NCBI GenBank assembly: GCA_025937075.1
Contig: JAICSD010000029.1
Coordinates: 1 to 17,255 of the forward strand
Source of the DNA: Vicinamibacteria bacterium
GTDB taxonomy: Bacteria; Acidobacteriota; Vicinamibacteria; Vicinamibacterales; 2-12-FULL-66-21
DNA: 17,255 nucleotides
Direction of reading: 5' to 3'
In this document: piece by piece, positions 1-6,321 of the stretch
Numbering within the stretch: position 1 is the first letter of the stretch
Layout of the letters: every line of letters begins with the position of its first letter
Notes under the pieces: generated by a model
The model's input: only the letters and a program-made list of their open reading frames with translations
What the model was told of the DNA's origin: nothing
The model's database searches: none
Made by a program: the position numbers and the translations under genes

Positions 1-1
1 A

Positions 2-1834
2 ACGATTGGCAGCCCGACGCCGATGCGGATCCCGTTCATGCCGTCGAAGCAGCTGCCGGATTCGAATCAGTACGATCCCATCGAGCCGCAGATGTGGCAT
101 TTCCGGCAGTCCATCGATTACTCGGTTACCGCCAATCGCGCCGTCCTGGATATCGCCTCGCGCAACCGCGAGAACTTCCTGTTCAACATCTACAGGATGG
201 GGAGGAACTCGATCGAGCGCGGCAGCCGCGACACCTGGACGATCACGCCACGCCGCGTAGAGGCGGCGGAGGCGGCGCTGAAGCGTGCGCGTCCTGCCAC
301 AGAAACGCCCTCGACGGACGCTGACGCGGAAACCTCGCGTGAAGAGTTCGAGAAGTTGCTGCGGGATCCTGCCCAGCGCGATCCGCGCGGCTACGTGATT
401 CCCTCCGATCAGCCAGATTTTCAGACGGCCACGAAGTTCATCAACACGCTCGTCGAGAACGGCGTCTCCGTCCAGCGCGCCACTAGCGCCTTCAGCGTCG
501 CGGGCAGGTCCTATCCACAGGGGTCGTGGGTCGTGAAGACGGCGCAAGCGTTCCGTCCGCACGTCCTCGATATGTTCGAGCCGCAGGATCATCCCGACGA
601 CATCCCGTACCCGGGCGGACCGCCGATTCCGCCGTATGACAACGCTGGCTACACGCTGGCGTTCCAGATGGGCGTTCAGTTCGCTCGGATCCTCGACGAT
701 TTCTCTGGTCCGTTCGAGCGCGTCGACGGATTGCAGAAGACACCTGCGGGACGCGTGACCGGCAGCGGCCCGGGATACCTGCTGAACCGCGGCCCGAACG
801 ACTCTTTCGCCGCCGTCAACAAGCTGCTGGGAGCAGGCGAGGACGTGTCATGGGTGACCAGCGGTCCGCACGCAGGAACGTTCCACGTAGCGGCGAAGCC
901 CTCGACGCGCGGCGTCCTGGAGACGGTTGCCGCGGATCTCGGTCTGACCGCGGAGGCAGTGTCAGCCCCTGCCGGCGCGACGCTGACGCTGCGGAAGCTC
1001 CGCATCGGACTGTCCGATCGATACGGCGGCTCCATGCCGTCTGGCTGGACGCGTCTCATCTTCGAGCAGTTCGGGTTTCCGTTCGAGGTCGTGTTCCCCA
1101 AGAACCTCGATGCTGGACACCTGATCGACAAGTACGACGTGCTCGTGTTTCCGAGCGACATGATTTCCGCGCAAACCGGCGGCGCCGGTCGCGCCGGGAG
1201 GTCGGGCGGACGCGGCGGGAGCGCCGCGCGCGTTCCCGCGGAACTCGAGGATCAGATCGGCAGCATCACGGCAGCCCAGACGATCCCGCAGCTCAGACAA
1301 TTCCTCGAGGATGGCGGGACGATTGTCGCGGTTGGGAAATCGACGTCGATCGCGGGGCTGCTCGGGCTGCCGATCGCGAATCATCTCGTCGAACGCGGCG
1401 CGGACGGGGCGATCAAGCCGCTCCCGGCGGAGAAGTACTACGTCCCAGGCTCGATTCTGCGCGTCGCGGTCGATCGCGCGAATCCCGTTGCGCACGGACT
1501 GCCTGATCACGTGGACGTCTTCTTCGACAATGACCCGGTTTTCGAGCTGACGCCCGATGCGGCGCTGAAGGGGATCCGCCCGGTTGCCTGGTTCGATTCG
1601 CCGGCGCCACTCCGGAGCGGCTGGGCGTTCGGTCAGGCGTACCTGGACAAGGGAATCGTGGGACTCGAGGTGCCGGTCGGCAAAGGAAGGCTGTATCTCT
1701 TCACGCCGGAAATCACGTTCCGCGCGCAGCCGCACGGGACGTTCAAGCTTCTGTTCAACGCAATCTATCTGGCTGCGCGCGGCCCAACGCTCAACGCCCA
1801 ACCTCCAACGCCCAACTCCCAAAACCGGAATTGA
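2..1834 (+). CDS. M14 family zinc carboxypeptidase-like protein, C-terminal part (5' truncated)
   Basis: The reading frame is open from the left edge to TGA at 1832-1834, so only about 610 C-terminal residues are visible. The zinc-binding catalytic part (HxxE...H) would lie upstream. The visible start, with PFMPSKQ, MWHFRQSIDYSVTANRAVL and the FNIYRMGRNSIE stretch, matches the region after the catalytic domain in a large M14 peptidase family common in Acidobacteriota and Bacteroidota. From about residue 330 (LRKLRIGLSDRYGGSMPSGW) to about 590 it has the glutamine-amidotransferase/ThuA-like domain that this family carries at its C-terminus, interrupted by a Gly/Arg-rich low-complexity insert near 1176-1224. 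The protein is probably exported, but the signal peptide is outside the window. The last 13 or so residues (Pro/Asn/Gln-rich) are translated from a heptad DNA repeat and are probably not part of the fold. Family assignment is from recognition of the conserved region. Confidence 0.8.
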   Translation, partial: TIGSPTPMRIPFMPSKQLPDSNQYDPIEPQMWHFRQSIDYSVTANRAVLDIASRNRENFLFNIYRMGRNSIERGSRDTWTITPRRVEAAEAALKRARPATETPSTDADAETSREEFEKLLRDPAQRDPRGYVIPSDQPDFQTATKFINTLVENGVSVQRATSAFSVAGRSYPQGSWVVKTAQAFRPHVLDMFEPQDHPDDIPYPGGPPIPPYDNAGYTLAFQMGVQFARILDDFSGPFERVDGLQKTPAGRVTGSGPGYLLNRGPNDSFAAVNKLLGAGEDVSWVTSGPHAGTFHVAAKPSTRGVLETVAADLGLTAEAVSAPAGATLTLRKLRIGLSDRYGGSMPSGWTRLIFEQFGFPFEVVFPKNLDAGHLIDKYDVLVFPSDMISAQTGGAGRAGRSGGRGGSAARVPAELEDQIGSITAAQTIPQLRQFLEDGGTIVAVGKSTSIAGLLGLPIANHLVERGADGAIKPLPAEKYYVPGSILRVAVDRANPVAHGLPDHVDVFFDNDPVFELTPDAALKGIRPVAWFDSPAPLRSGWAFGQAYLDKGIVGLEVPVGKGRLYLFTPEITFRAQPHGTFKLLFNAIYLAARGPTLNAQPPTPNSQNRN

Positions 1835-1873
1835 TACTTGGGAGTTGGGAGTTGGGAACTTGGGAGTTGGGAG
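1783..1873. repeat. Inverted pair of heptanucleotide tandem arrays between convergent genes
   Basis: The left arm (1783-1822) is 5.7 copies of a 7-bp unit with consensus CCCAACK. The right arm (1838-1873) is about five copies of TTGGGAG, one of them an 8-bp variant (TTGGGAAC at 1852-1859). The arms are inverted; 1811-1822 and 1838-1849 are perfectly complementary over 12 bp, with a 15-nt loop that contains the stop codon of the peptidase gene. The right arm ends 4 bp before the stop codon of the convergent gene at 1878. Transcribed from either side it would fold into a long hairpin and could end both transcripts. Heptanucleotide tandem repeats of this kind resemble cyanobacterial STRR elements; that comparison is by form only. 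Confidence 0.85.
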
Positions 1874-1877
1874 TTCC

Positions 1878-2231
1878 TCAGCGGTGCTTGCGCGCCGTTC
1901 CTTTCCGGGCGGCGGTCTTCCGGCTGCGCGGCGACGATTTCCGGGCCGCGGCACTTCGGGCCCTGCCGCGTCCCGCCGCCTGCTTCTTCGTCCCGCGTCC
2001 GGGCTTCCGTCCCTTGCGCGACGTCGCTTTCGCTTGGCGTTTGGCGCCCTTCACGGCACGGCGCTTCGTCCGCCGGGCCGTGCGGCGCGCCGGAGCCGCG
2101 CGGTCCGCGCCGCCCGTCGTATCCATCGACCCGGCCGCCGAGGCGTCATCCGAGGCCAGTCCGTCTGCGCCGTCCCCTGCGTCCGCCGAGCGGGTCAGCG
2201 CGTCGGCCTGCGGTGCCTGTTCATCTGCCAT
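1878..2231 (-). CDS. Small histone H1-like Lys/Arg-rich basic protein, acidic N-terminus
   Basis: A 117-residue product in two halves. Residues 1-45 are acidic and rich in Ala, Asp, Gly and Ser (MADEQAPQAD...). Residues 47-117 consist almost entirely of Arg, Lys, Ala, Gly, Ser and Thr in short KK, RR and RK steps, as in bacterial H1-like or AlgP/Hc1-type proteins. Such tails bind DNA or RNA through charge, so a nucleoid-associated role is the likely inference. The ATG at 2231 is chosen because GGAGG (minus strand, about 2236-2240) stands 4-5 nt upstream; longer in-frame versions have no such site and lose the low-complexity pattern. The gene is convergent with the M14 gene, and the heptad repeat lies between their stop codons. 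Low complexity makes homology inference weak; it could also be a ribosome-associated basic protein. Confidence 0.7.
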   Translation of the reverse strand: MADEQAPQADALTRSADAGDGADGLASDDASAAGSMDTTGGADRAAPARRTARRTKRRAVKGAKRQAKATSRKGRKPGRGTKKQAAGRGRARSAAARKSSPRSRKTAARKGTARKHR

Positions 2232-2302
2232 ATGCCCTCCGAAGCGTGTTGTGGCGCGTCCGCGCGATGGGCGGCCGCGAAACTGTAGCGTCTGCGTGCT
2301 GC

Positions 2303-2331
2303 ATACTAGGAGCTTGTTTGCGTAAACGCAA
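2303..2331 (-). promoter_or_regulatory. Candidate promoter with palindrome TTGCGTAAACGCAA
   Basis: In the 113-bp divergent gap between 2231 and 2345 there is a perfect inverted repeat, TTGCGT-AA-ACGCAA (2318-2331). Read on the minus strand, TTGCGT (2331-2326) and TAGTAT (2308-2303) are separated by exactly 17 bp, a plausible -35/-10 pair for the H1-like gene. The palindrome then covers the -35 region, a natural operator position. On the plus strand the same palindrome lies just upstream of the GTG start chosen for the 84-residue protein. Only the palindrome is certain; the promoter matches are partial (about 3-4 of 6 bases each). Confidence 0.4.
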
Positions 2332-2344
2332 CAGGCTCCCTTCT

Positions 2345-2599
2345 GTGGCTTACGCGTATCAGCCCGACATTCTCGAGGCGCTCGGCCGCCACGGCCTGAT
2401 GCCTGGGCGGCACACCGAGCCCACATTCGTCCGCCAGGCCCTCAGCGATCTGTACCGGTACGAAATCCGCCGCCTGCGGCAGGATTTGCTTCAGGGACGT
2501 GTGGCCAAGCCGGACTACATCAGCCACGTCATCGCACTCCGCCGTAAATACTGGCTCTTGTCGCTGCCGACGGGTCTGTGGACGCGGGTCGAGGGGTGA
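2345..2599 (+). CDS. Conserved small protein of unknown function (84 aa)
   Basis: The product is short and has conserved-looking motifs: AYAYQPDILEALGRHGLMP at the start, then a helical DLYRYEIRRLRQDLL segment, then a KPDYISHVIALRRKYWLLSLP tail. I recall similar 80-90 residue proteins in acidobacterial genomes, annotated only as hypothetical. No catalytic motif, signal peptide or membrane segment is visible; it looks like a small cytosolic helical protein. GTG at 2345 is chosen because family resemblance begins right there. An alternative TTG start at 2318 has a better ribosome-binding site (AGGAG at 2308-2312, 5 nt spacing) and would add nine residues (LRKRNRLPS). It ends 24 nt before the HerA-like ATPase, so the two are probably co-transcribed and may work together. 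Confidence 0.65.
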   Translation: MAYAYQPDILEALGRHGLMPGRHTEPTFVRQALSDLYRYEIRRLRQDLLQGRVAKPDYISHVIALRRKYWLLSLPTGLWTRVEG

Positions 2600-2623
2600 G
2601 CCGTTGCAGATAGGATCGAGCGT

Positions 2624-5008
2624 ATGAAGGGCATCGAGCAGCTTGGGGTCTTCTATCTTGGCCGGGAGAGCGACCCCTCCGGCAAGCAGCTTGGCGACGC
2701 CGTCCTGTACGACTCGCGCGATCTCGTGACGCACGCGCTGTGTGTCGGGATGACGGGCAGCGGCAAGACGGGGCTGTGCCTGTCGATGGTCGAGGAAGCG
2801 GCGATCGATCGCGTGCCGGTCATCGCGATCGATCCAAAGGGAGATCTCGGCAACCTGCTGCTGACGTTTCCACGGCTCGCGCCGGAGGACTTCCGTCCGT
2901 GGATCGACGAGGAAGAAGCGCGCCGCGCGGGCCTGACGCCGGATGCCTATGCCGCGCAGCAGGCCGAGCTGTGGAAGAAGGGGCTCGTGGACTGGGGCGA
3001 GGACGGCGCCCGTATCGAACGCCTGCGCGCGGCGGCGGACTTCGCGATTTACACGCCCGGCAGCCGGGCCGGCCTGCCGCTCTCGATCATGTCGTCGTTT
3101 GCGGCGCCGCCGGACGCCGTCCGCGACGATGCCGAGGCCTTGAACGAACGCGCGTCGACGACGGCGACGAGTGTCCTGACGCTGGCGGGCGCGAACGCGG
3201 AGCCTCGTGGACGCGAGCATACCTTCCTCTCCACGCTGCTGGTCGACGCCTGGCGCCAGGGAAGGGATCTGGATCTGCCGTCGATCATCGCCGGCCTGCA
3301 GAAGCCGCCGTTCGCGCGGGTCGGCGTCATCGACGTCGACTCCTTCTATCCCGACAAAGAGCGATTTGCGCTCGCGATGCAGCTGAACACGCTGCTTGCG
3401 TCCCCGGGCTTCGAAAGCTGGCTCGAAGGGGATCCGCTCGATCCGGGCAGGCTCCTCCATGGCGAGGCAGGGAAGCCGCGCGTCTCCATCATCTCGATCG
3501 CGCACCTCGGCGACGCCGAACGCATGTTCGTCGTCTCTCTGCTGCTGAACCAGATCGTCGGGTGGATGCGGACGCAGAGCGGGACGAGCAGCCTGCGCGC
3601 GATCGTCTACATGGATGAGATCGCGGGGTACTTTCCGCCTGTTGCGGCGCCGCCCGCAAAGGCGCCGCTGCTCACGCTGCTCAAGCAGGCGCGCGCGTTC
3701 GGCGTCGGGATGCTGCTCGCGACGCAGAACACGGTCGACCTCGACTACAAGGGGCTGGCGAATGCCGGAACCTGGTTCCTTGGACGGCTGCAGACCGAGC
3801 GGGACAAGGAGCGCGTGCTCGATGGTCTCGAGGGCGCCGGCACGGCGGCGATCGATCGCGCGGAGCTGGATCGCACGCTGTCTGCGGTCGGCAAGCGCGT
3901 CTTCCTGCTGCACGACGTCCATCAGGGGAAGCCGCACACGTTCCAGACGCGCTGGTTGATGTCGTATCTGCGCGGTCCATTGTCCCGCGATCAGATCAAG
4001 ACGCTGATGGACCCGCTGAGAGGCGCGGAGAAGGCCGCTGCGCCGACAGCGGCTCCGTCCGTTTCCGCGCCCGGCAAACCCGCGAAGCCCGCCGCGCGCG
4101 CGGCGGCTGAAGGGGGTGCGCCCGTCCTGCCGCCCGGCGTCAAGCAGTACTTTGTGCCGTCAGCGGGCGGTGCGCACTTCACGCCTGTTGCGCTCGGCGT
4201 CGCGCGCGTCAGCTTCTCCGACGCGAAGACGCAGATCAACACCAGCCGCGACATCGTGGCAACCGCGCCGATTGCCGACGGACCCATCCCCGTGGACTGG
4301 TCGTCGGCGGAGGTACGCGACATCAGCCCGTCGGCGCTGGAGACATCCGCTCCCGCAAACGCGAGCTTCGACGCGCTGCCGCGCGCCGCGTCGGCCGCGA
4401 AGAACTATGCGGCCTGGCAGAAATCGTTCGCCACGTGGCTCGCCGACTCGCAGCGGCTCGAGCTGTGGCAGCACGCGGGCCTGAAGCTCACGTCAAAGCC
4501 GGACGAATCGGAACGGGACTTCCGCATCCGCGTCCAGAATGCGCAACGCGAGGCGCGCGACGGCGAGGTCGAAGAGGTTCGGCGGAAATTCGCGGAGAAG
4601 CGCGCGCGCCTTGCCGAGCGCGTGCGCAGGGCCGAGCAGTCCGTCGCGCGCGAGCAGGGACAGGCGACGCAGCAGAAGCTGCAGACCGCGGTGTCGATCG
4701 GCGCCACGGTCATTGGCGCGCTGTTCGGGCGGAAGACGATCACGGCCGGCACGATCGGCCGTGCCACCACCGCCGCGCGCGGGTTCGGGCGGAGCGCGAA
4801 GGAGCAGGCTGACGTCGGCCGCGCGGAGGAGACAGTGGACGTCGTCAAGAAGGAATTGGATGATCTGGACGGACAGATCGCGGAGGAGACCGCGGCAATC
4901 GGCGCGCGCTACGACGCGGACGCAAGCAACGTCACGAAGGTCGCGGTTGCCCCGAAGCGCGGGCAGATCGCGGTCCAGTTCGTCGCGCTCGCCTGGATAG
5001 CAGAGTAG
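2624..5008 (+). CDS. HerA-like (DUF87) ATPase with C-terminal coiled coil
   Basis: A 794-residue P-loop ATPase of the HerA/FtsK superfamily. Walker A is GMTGSGKT at residues 42-49, followed by the typical IAIDPKGDLGNLL strand (68-80). Walker B is IVYMDE with Asp331-Glu332. The downstream LLATQNTVDLDYKGLANAGTW motif and an Arg-rich QTERDKERV stretch match the sensor/arginine-finger region of HerA-type proteins. A Pro/Ala linker (about 469-505) leads to a C-terminal part with a charged coiled coil (about 626-690), a short glycine-rich hydrophobic patch (IGATVIGALFG) and a second coiled coil to the end. HerA relatives pump DNA or remodel protein-DNA complexes as hexamers; the role of this branch is not known to me. 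ATG at 2624 has AGGA at 2612-2615. There is no NurA nuclease beside it, so classical HerA-NurA resection is not supported. Confidence 0.85.
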   Translation: MKGIEQLGVFYLGRESDPSGKQLGDAVLYDSRDLVTHALCVGMTGSGKTGLCLSMVEEAAIDRVPVIAIDPKGDLGNLLLTFPRLAPEDFRPWIDEEEARRAGLTPDAYAAQQAELWKKGLVDWGEDGARIERLRAAADFAIYTPGSRAGLPLSIMSSFAAPPDAVRDDAEALNERASTTATSVLTLAGANAEPRGREHTFLSTLLVDAWRQGRDLDLPSIIAGLQKPPFARVGVIDVDSFYPDKERFALAMQLNTLLASPGFESWLEGDPLDPGRLLHGEAGKPRVSIISIAHLGDAERMFVVSLLLNQIVGWMRTQSGTSSLRAIVYMDEIAGYFPPVAAPPAKAPLLTLLKQARAFGVGMLLATQNTVDLDYKGLANAGTWFLGRLQTERDKERVLDGLEGAGTAAIDRAELDRTLSAVGKRVFLLHDVHQGKPHTFQTRWLMSYLRGPLSRDQIKTLMDPLRGAEKAAAPTAAPSVSAPGKPAKPAARAAAEGGAPVLPPGVKQYFVPSAGGAHFTPVALGVARVSFSDAKTQINTSRDIVATAPIADGPIPVDWSSAEVRDISPSALETSAPANASFDALPRAASAAKNYAAWQKSFATWLADSQRLELWQHAGLKLTSKPDESERDFRIRVQNAQREARDGEVEEVRRKFAEKRARLAERVRRAEQSVAREQGQATQQKLQTAVSIGATVIGALFGRKTITAGTIGRATTAARGFGRSAKEQADVGRAEETVDVVKKELDDLDGQIAEETAAIGARYDADASNVTKVAVAPKRGQIAVQFVALAWIAE

Positions 5009-5018
5009 GGCGCATGTA

Positions 5019-5040
5019 GGGCACCTCTTTAGAGGTGTCC
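5019..5040. terminator. Hairpin between convergent genes (bidirectional terminator-like; REP-like)
   Basis: Arms 5019-5028 and 5031-5040 pair over 10 bp with one G-T pair and a TT centre. It lies 10 nt after the ATPase stop (5008) and 15 nt before the stop of the convergent lipoprotein gene (5056). There is no U-tract, so simple intrinsic termination is uncertain. The left flank (GTAGGGC) also precedes the palindrome near 12845 when that is read on the minus strand, suggesting related dispersed elements. Confidence 0.6.
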
Positions 5041-5055
5041 GGCCGCGCTCTCGTC

Positions 5056-6216
5056 CTACTCACCGCGCCCAGCAAGCGCCGCGGCTGACGGACACGGACC
5101 GCCCGCCGCCAGCGAATCGACTTTCGCGTTGAACGCCTCGACCCACGGCGCCGCGTTGCGCGCTTCCGCGAACACGTGATTGAAGCGGGTCACGCCGCTC
5201 TCGACGAACAGCCGCGCTATCTGGCCTGGCGAGAGCTGACGCAGCAGGCCGAGCGTGAACCGCCGTCCTTCCTCCGAAATGACGTGATCCGGAAACGTAC
5301 CGCCGTCGTAGGGCAGCCCCTCGAGGCTGACACGACACGCCGCGGCGTTCGACCACACGGGCACGCGTCGCCAGTTCCGCAAGTCCAGCTTCAGCGGCCC
5401 GAATGTAGCGCCGAGATCCTGCACGGCAAGCAGCGGCGCGCGACAGGTACCGTCCCGAGCGTCCTGCCTGGGAGGGCAGACGAGCCGCTGGTTCTCGGAC
5501 TTGTTGTCCCAGTGCGCGAGGAAGACCGCCATCAGCCGGAGCGCATCGACCTGCGCGCGCGGACTCCCGCCCTTGGACGGATCCACTCGATCGAGCTCGA
5601 ACCACGACCAGCCCTGATTCGGCTGCGCCGCAATCCGGCGTCCGGGTACCTGCCGCTCGATCACCGCATCGTCGAACGTGACGGCGCGTGCCGCATCCGC
5701 GCCTTTCAGGCATGCCGCTTCGGCACTGGTCGTCTCGAGGCATTTCAGCGCCTCGAACGGAAACGGCGGACATCCAACGCAGCGAACGCTGTGGACGACG
5801 TACATACGGTCGACGGGAAAGCCGAGCGCGGCGAGCAAACGCGTCGCTGCTGTTTCCGCGGGCAGTTCCGCGTTGTTCGCACCGTACTTCACCTTGACGA
5901 CATCGCCGTCCGCCAGACGGCAGTTGAACTTGCGCGTCGACCCGCCGACGCGTTCGGCCACGAAGGTGCAATCGACGTCCGAGGACGCAGCGAACGCGCC
6001 AGTGCCGCCGGGATTCGTGCCGAGATCTGCTTTGCCGATGGGAGTGGACGGCTGCTGCCAGACGCGCGCGGATGCGAGCGCGGCATCGCGCTGGGCCGGA
6101 GTGACGAATGCGGCTGAATTGGGCCGCGATCCGTCCCCGCCCGCACAGGCACCCGCCCACGTCCACGCGATCAACATCGCGAACGCATACCCTGGCGGAA
6201 CGCGGCCGCTCAGCAT
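5056..6216 (-). CDS. Predicted lipoprotein with protein-kinase-like catalytic motifs
   Basis: A 386-residue product. The N-terminus has an Arg, a hydrophobic stretch (AFAMLIAWTWAGA) and then Cys24, an acceptable lipobox (A-G-A-C), so it is probably a lipid-anchored exported protein. The mature part has paired cysteines (for example RCVGCP near 145-149). Motifs match the kinase fold in order: a strand with VVKVKYG (Lys108/Lys110), a helix with PAETAATRLL (Glu121), HWDNKSEN at 235-242, which fits the catalytic-loop pattern HxDxKxxN, and QDLG at 266-269 in the place of DFG. This spacing suggests a distant FAM20/HipA/PI3K-like kinase, or a degenerate relative binding another ligand. Motif reading is direct; kinase activity is inference. 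A TACGAT -10-like box lies 6 nt before ATG 6216, and no Shine-Dalgarno is seen, so the message may be nearly leaderless. It is convergent with the ATPase gene. Confidence 0.7.
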   Translation of the reverse strand: MLSGRVPPGYAFAMLIAWTWAGACAGGDGSRPNSAAFVTPAQRDAALASARVWQQPSTPIGKADLGTNPGGTGAFAASSDVDCTFVAERVGGSTRKFNCRLADGDVVKVKYGANNAELPAETAATRLLAALGFPVDRMYVVHSVRCVGCPPFPFEALKCLETTSAEAACLKGADAARAVTFDDAVIERQVPGRRIAAQPNQGWSWFELDRVDPSKGGSPRAQVDALRLMAVFLAHWDNKSENQRLVCPPRQDARDGTCRAPLLAVQDLGATFGPLKLDLRNWRRVPVWSNAAACRVSLEGLPYDGGTFPDHVISEEGRRFTLGLLRQLSPGQIARLFVESGVTRFNHVFAEARNAAPWVEAFNAKVDSLAAGGPCPSAAALAGRGE

Positions 6217-6240
6217 GCGCTAATCGTAGCGCGGGCCCGA

Positions 6241-6300
6241 CCGCCTCCGCTAAAGCTACGGCGAGTCTCGCCGAAGCGCTGCGCGCGAAGCGGAAAGGGT
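6241..6300. repeat. Dispersed palindromic intergenic element
   Basis: The 105-bp gap between the permease stop (6322) and the lipoprotein start (6216) holds a perfect inverted repeat at 6259-6273 (CGGCGAG, T, CTCGCCG). It extends by GCT/AGC on either side after an A-A mismatch. A second short inverted pair (CGCT...AGCG) follows at about 6277-6292. From memory, sequences of the form GCTAAAGCTACGGCGAG recur between genes in acidobacterial genomes, so I read this as one copy of a dispersed element. It may also act as a terminator for the permease operon. Confidence 0.5.
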
Positions 6301-6321
6301 CGCGCCACGATTGCGATCGTG

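Noticed and set aside
1783..1873. Could be read as a CRISPR array
   Set aside because: The unit is 7 bp with no unique spacers, and the two halves are inverted.
2279..2307. Plus-strand promoter with CATACT as -10
   Set aside because: The -35 position reads GAAACT, a poor match; the minus-strand promoter candidate is better.
2306..3937. Long minus-strand frame opposite the ATPase
   Set aside because: Composition is Arg/Gln/His-rich as expected of an antisense shadow in GC-rich DNA; the plus strand has Walker motifs.
2624..5008. Part of an antiphage defence island
   Set aside because: HerA-like ATPases occur in some defence systems, but no nuclease, Sir2, or other defence gene is adjacent.
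5056..6216. HipA-type toxin of a toxin-antitoxin system
   Set aside because: There is a predicted lipoprotein signal and no small DNA-binding antitoxin gene beside it; only the catalytic-motif pattern is shared.
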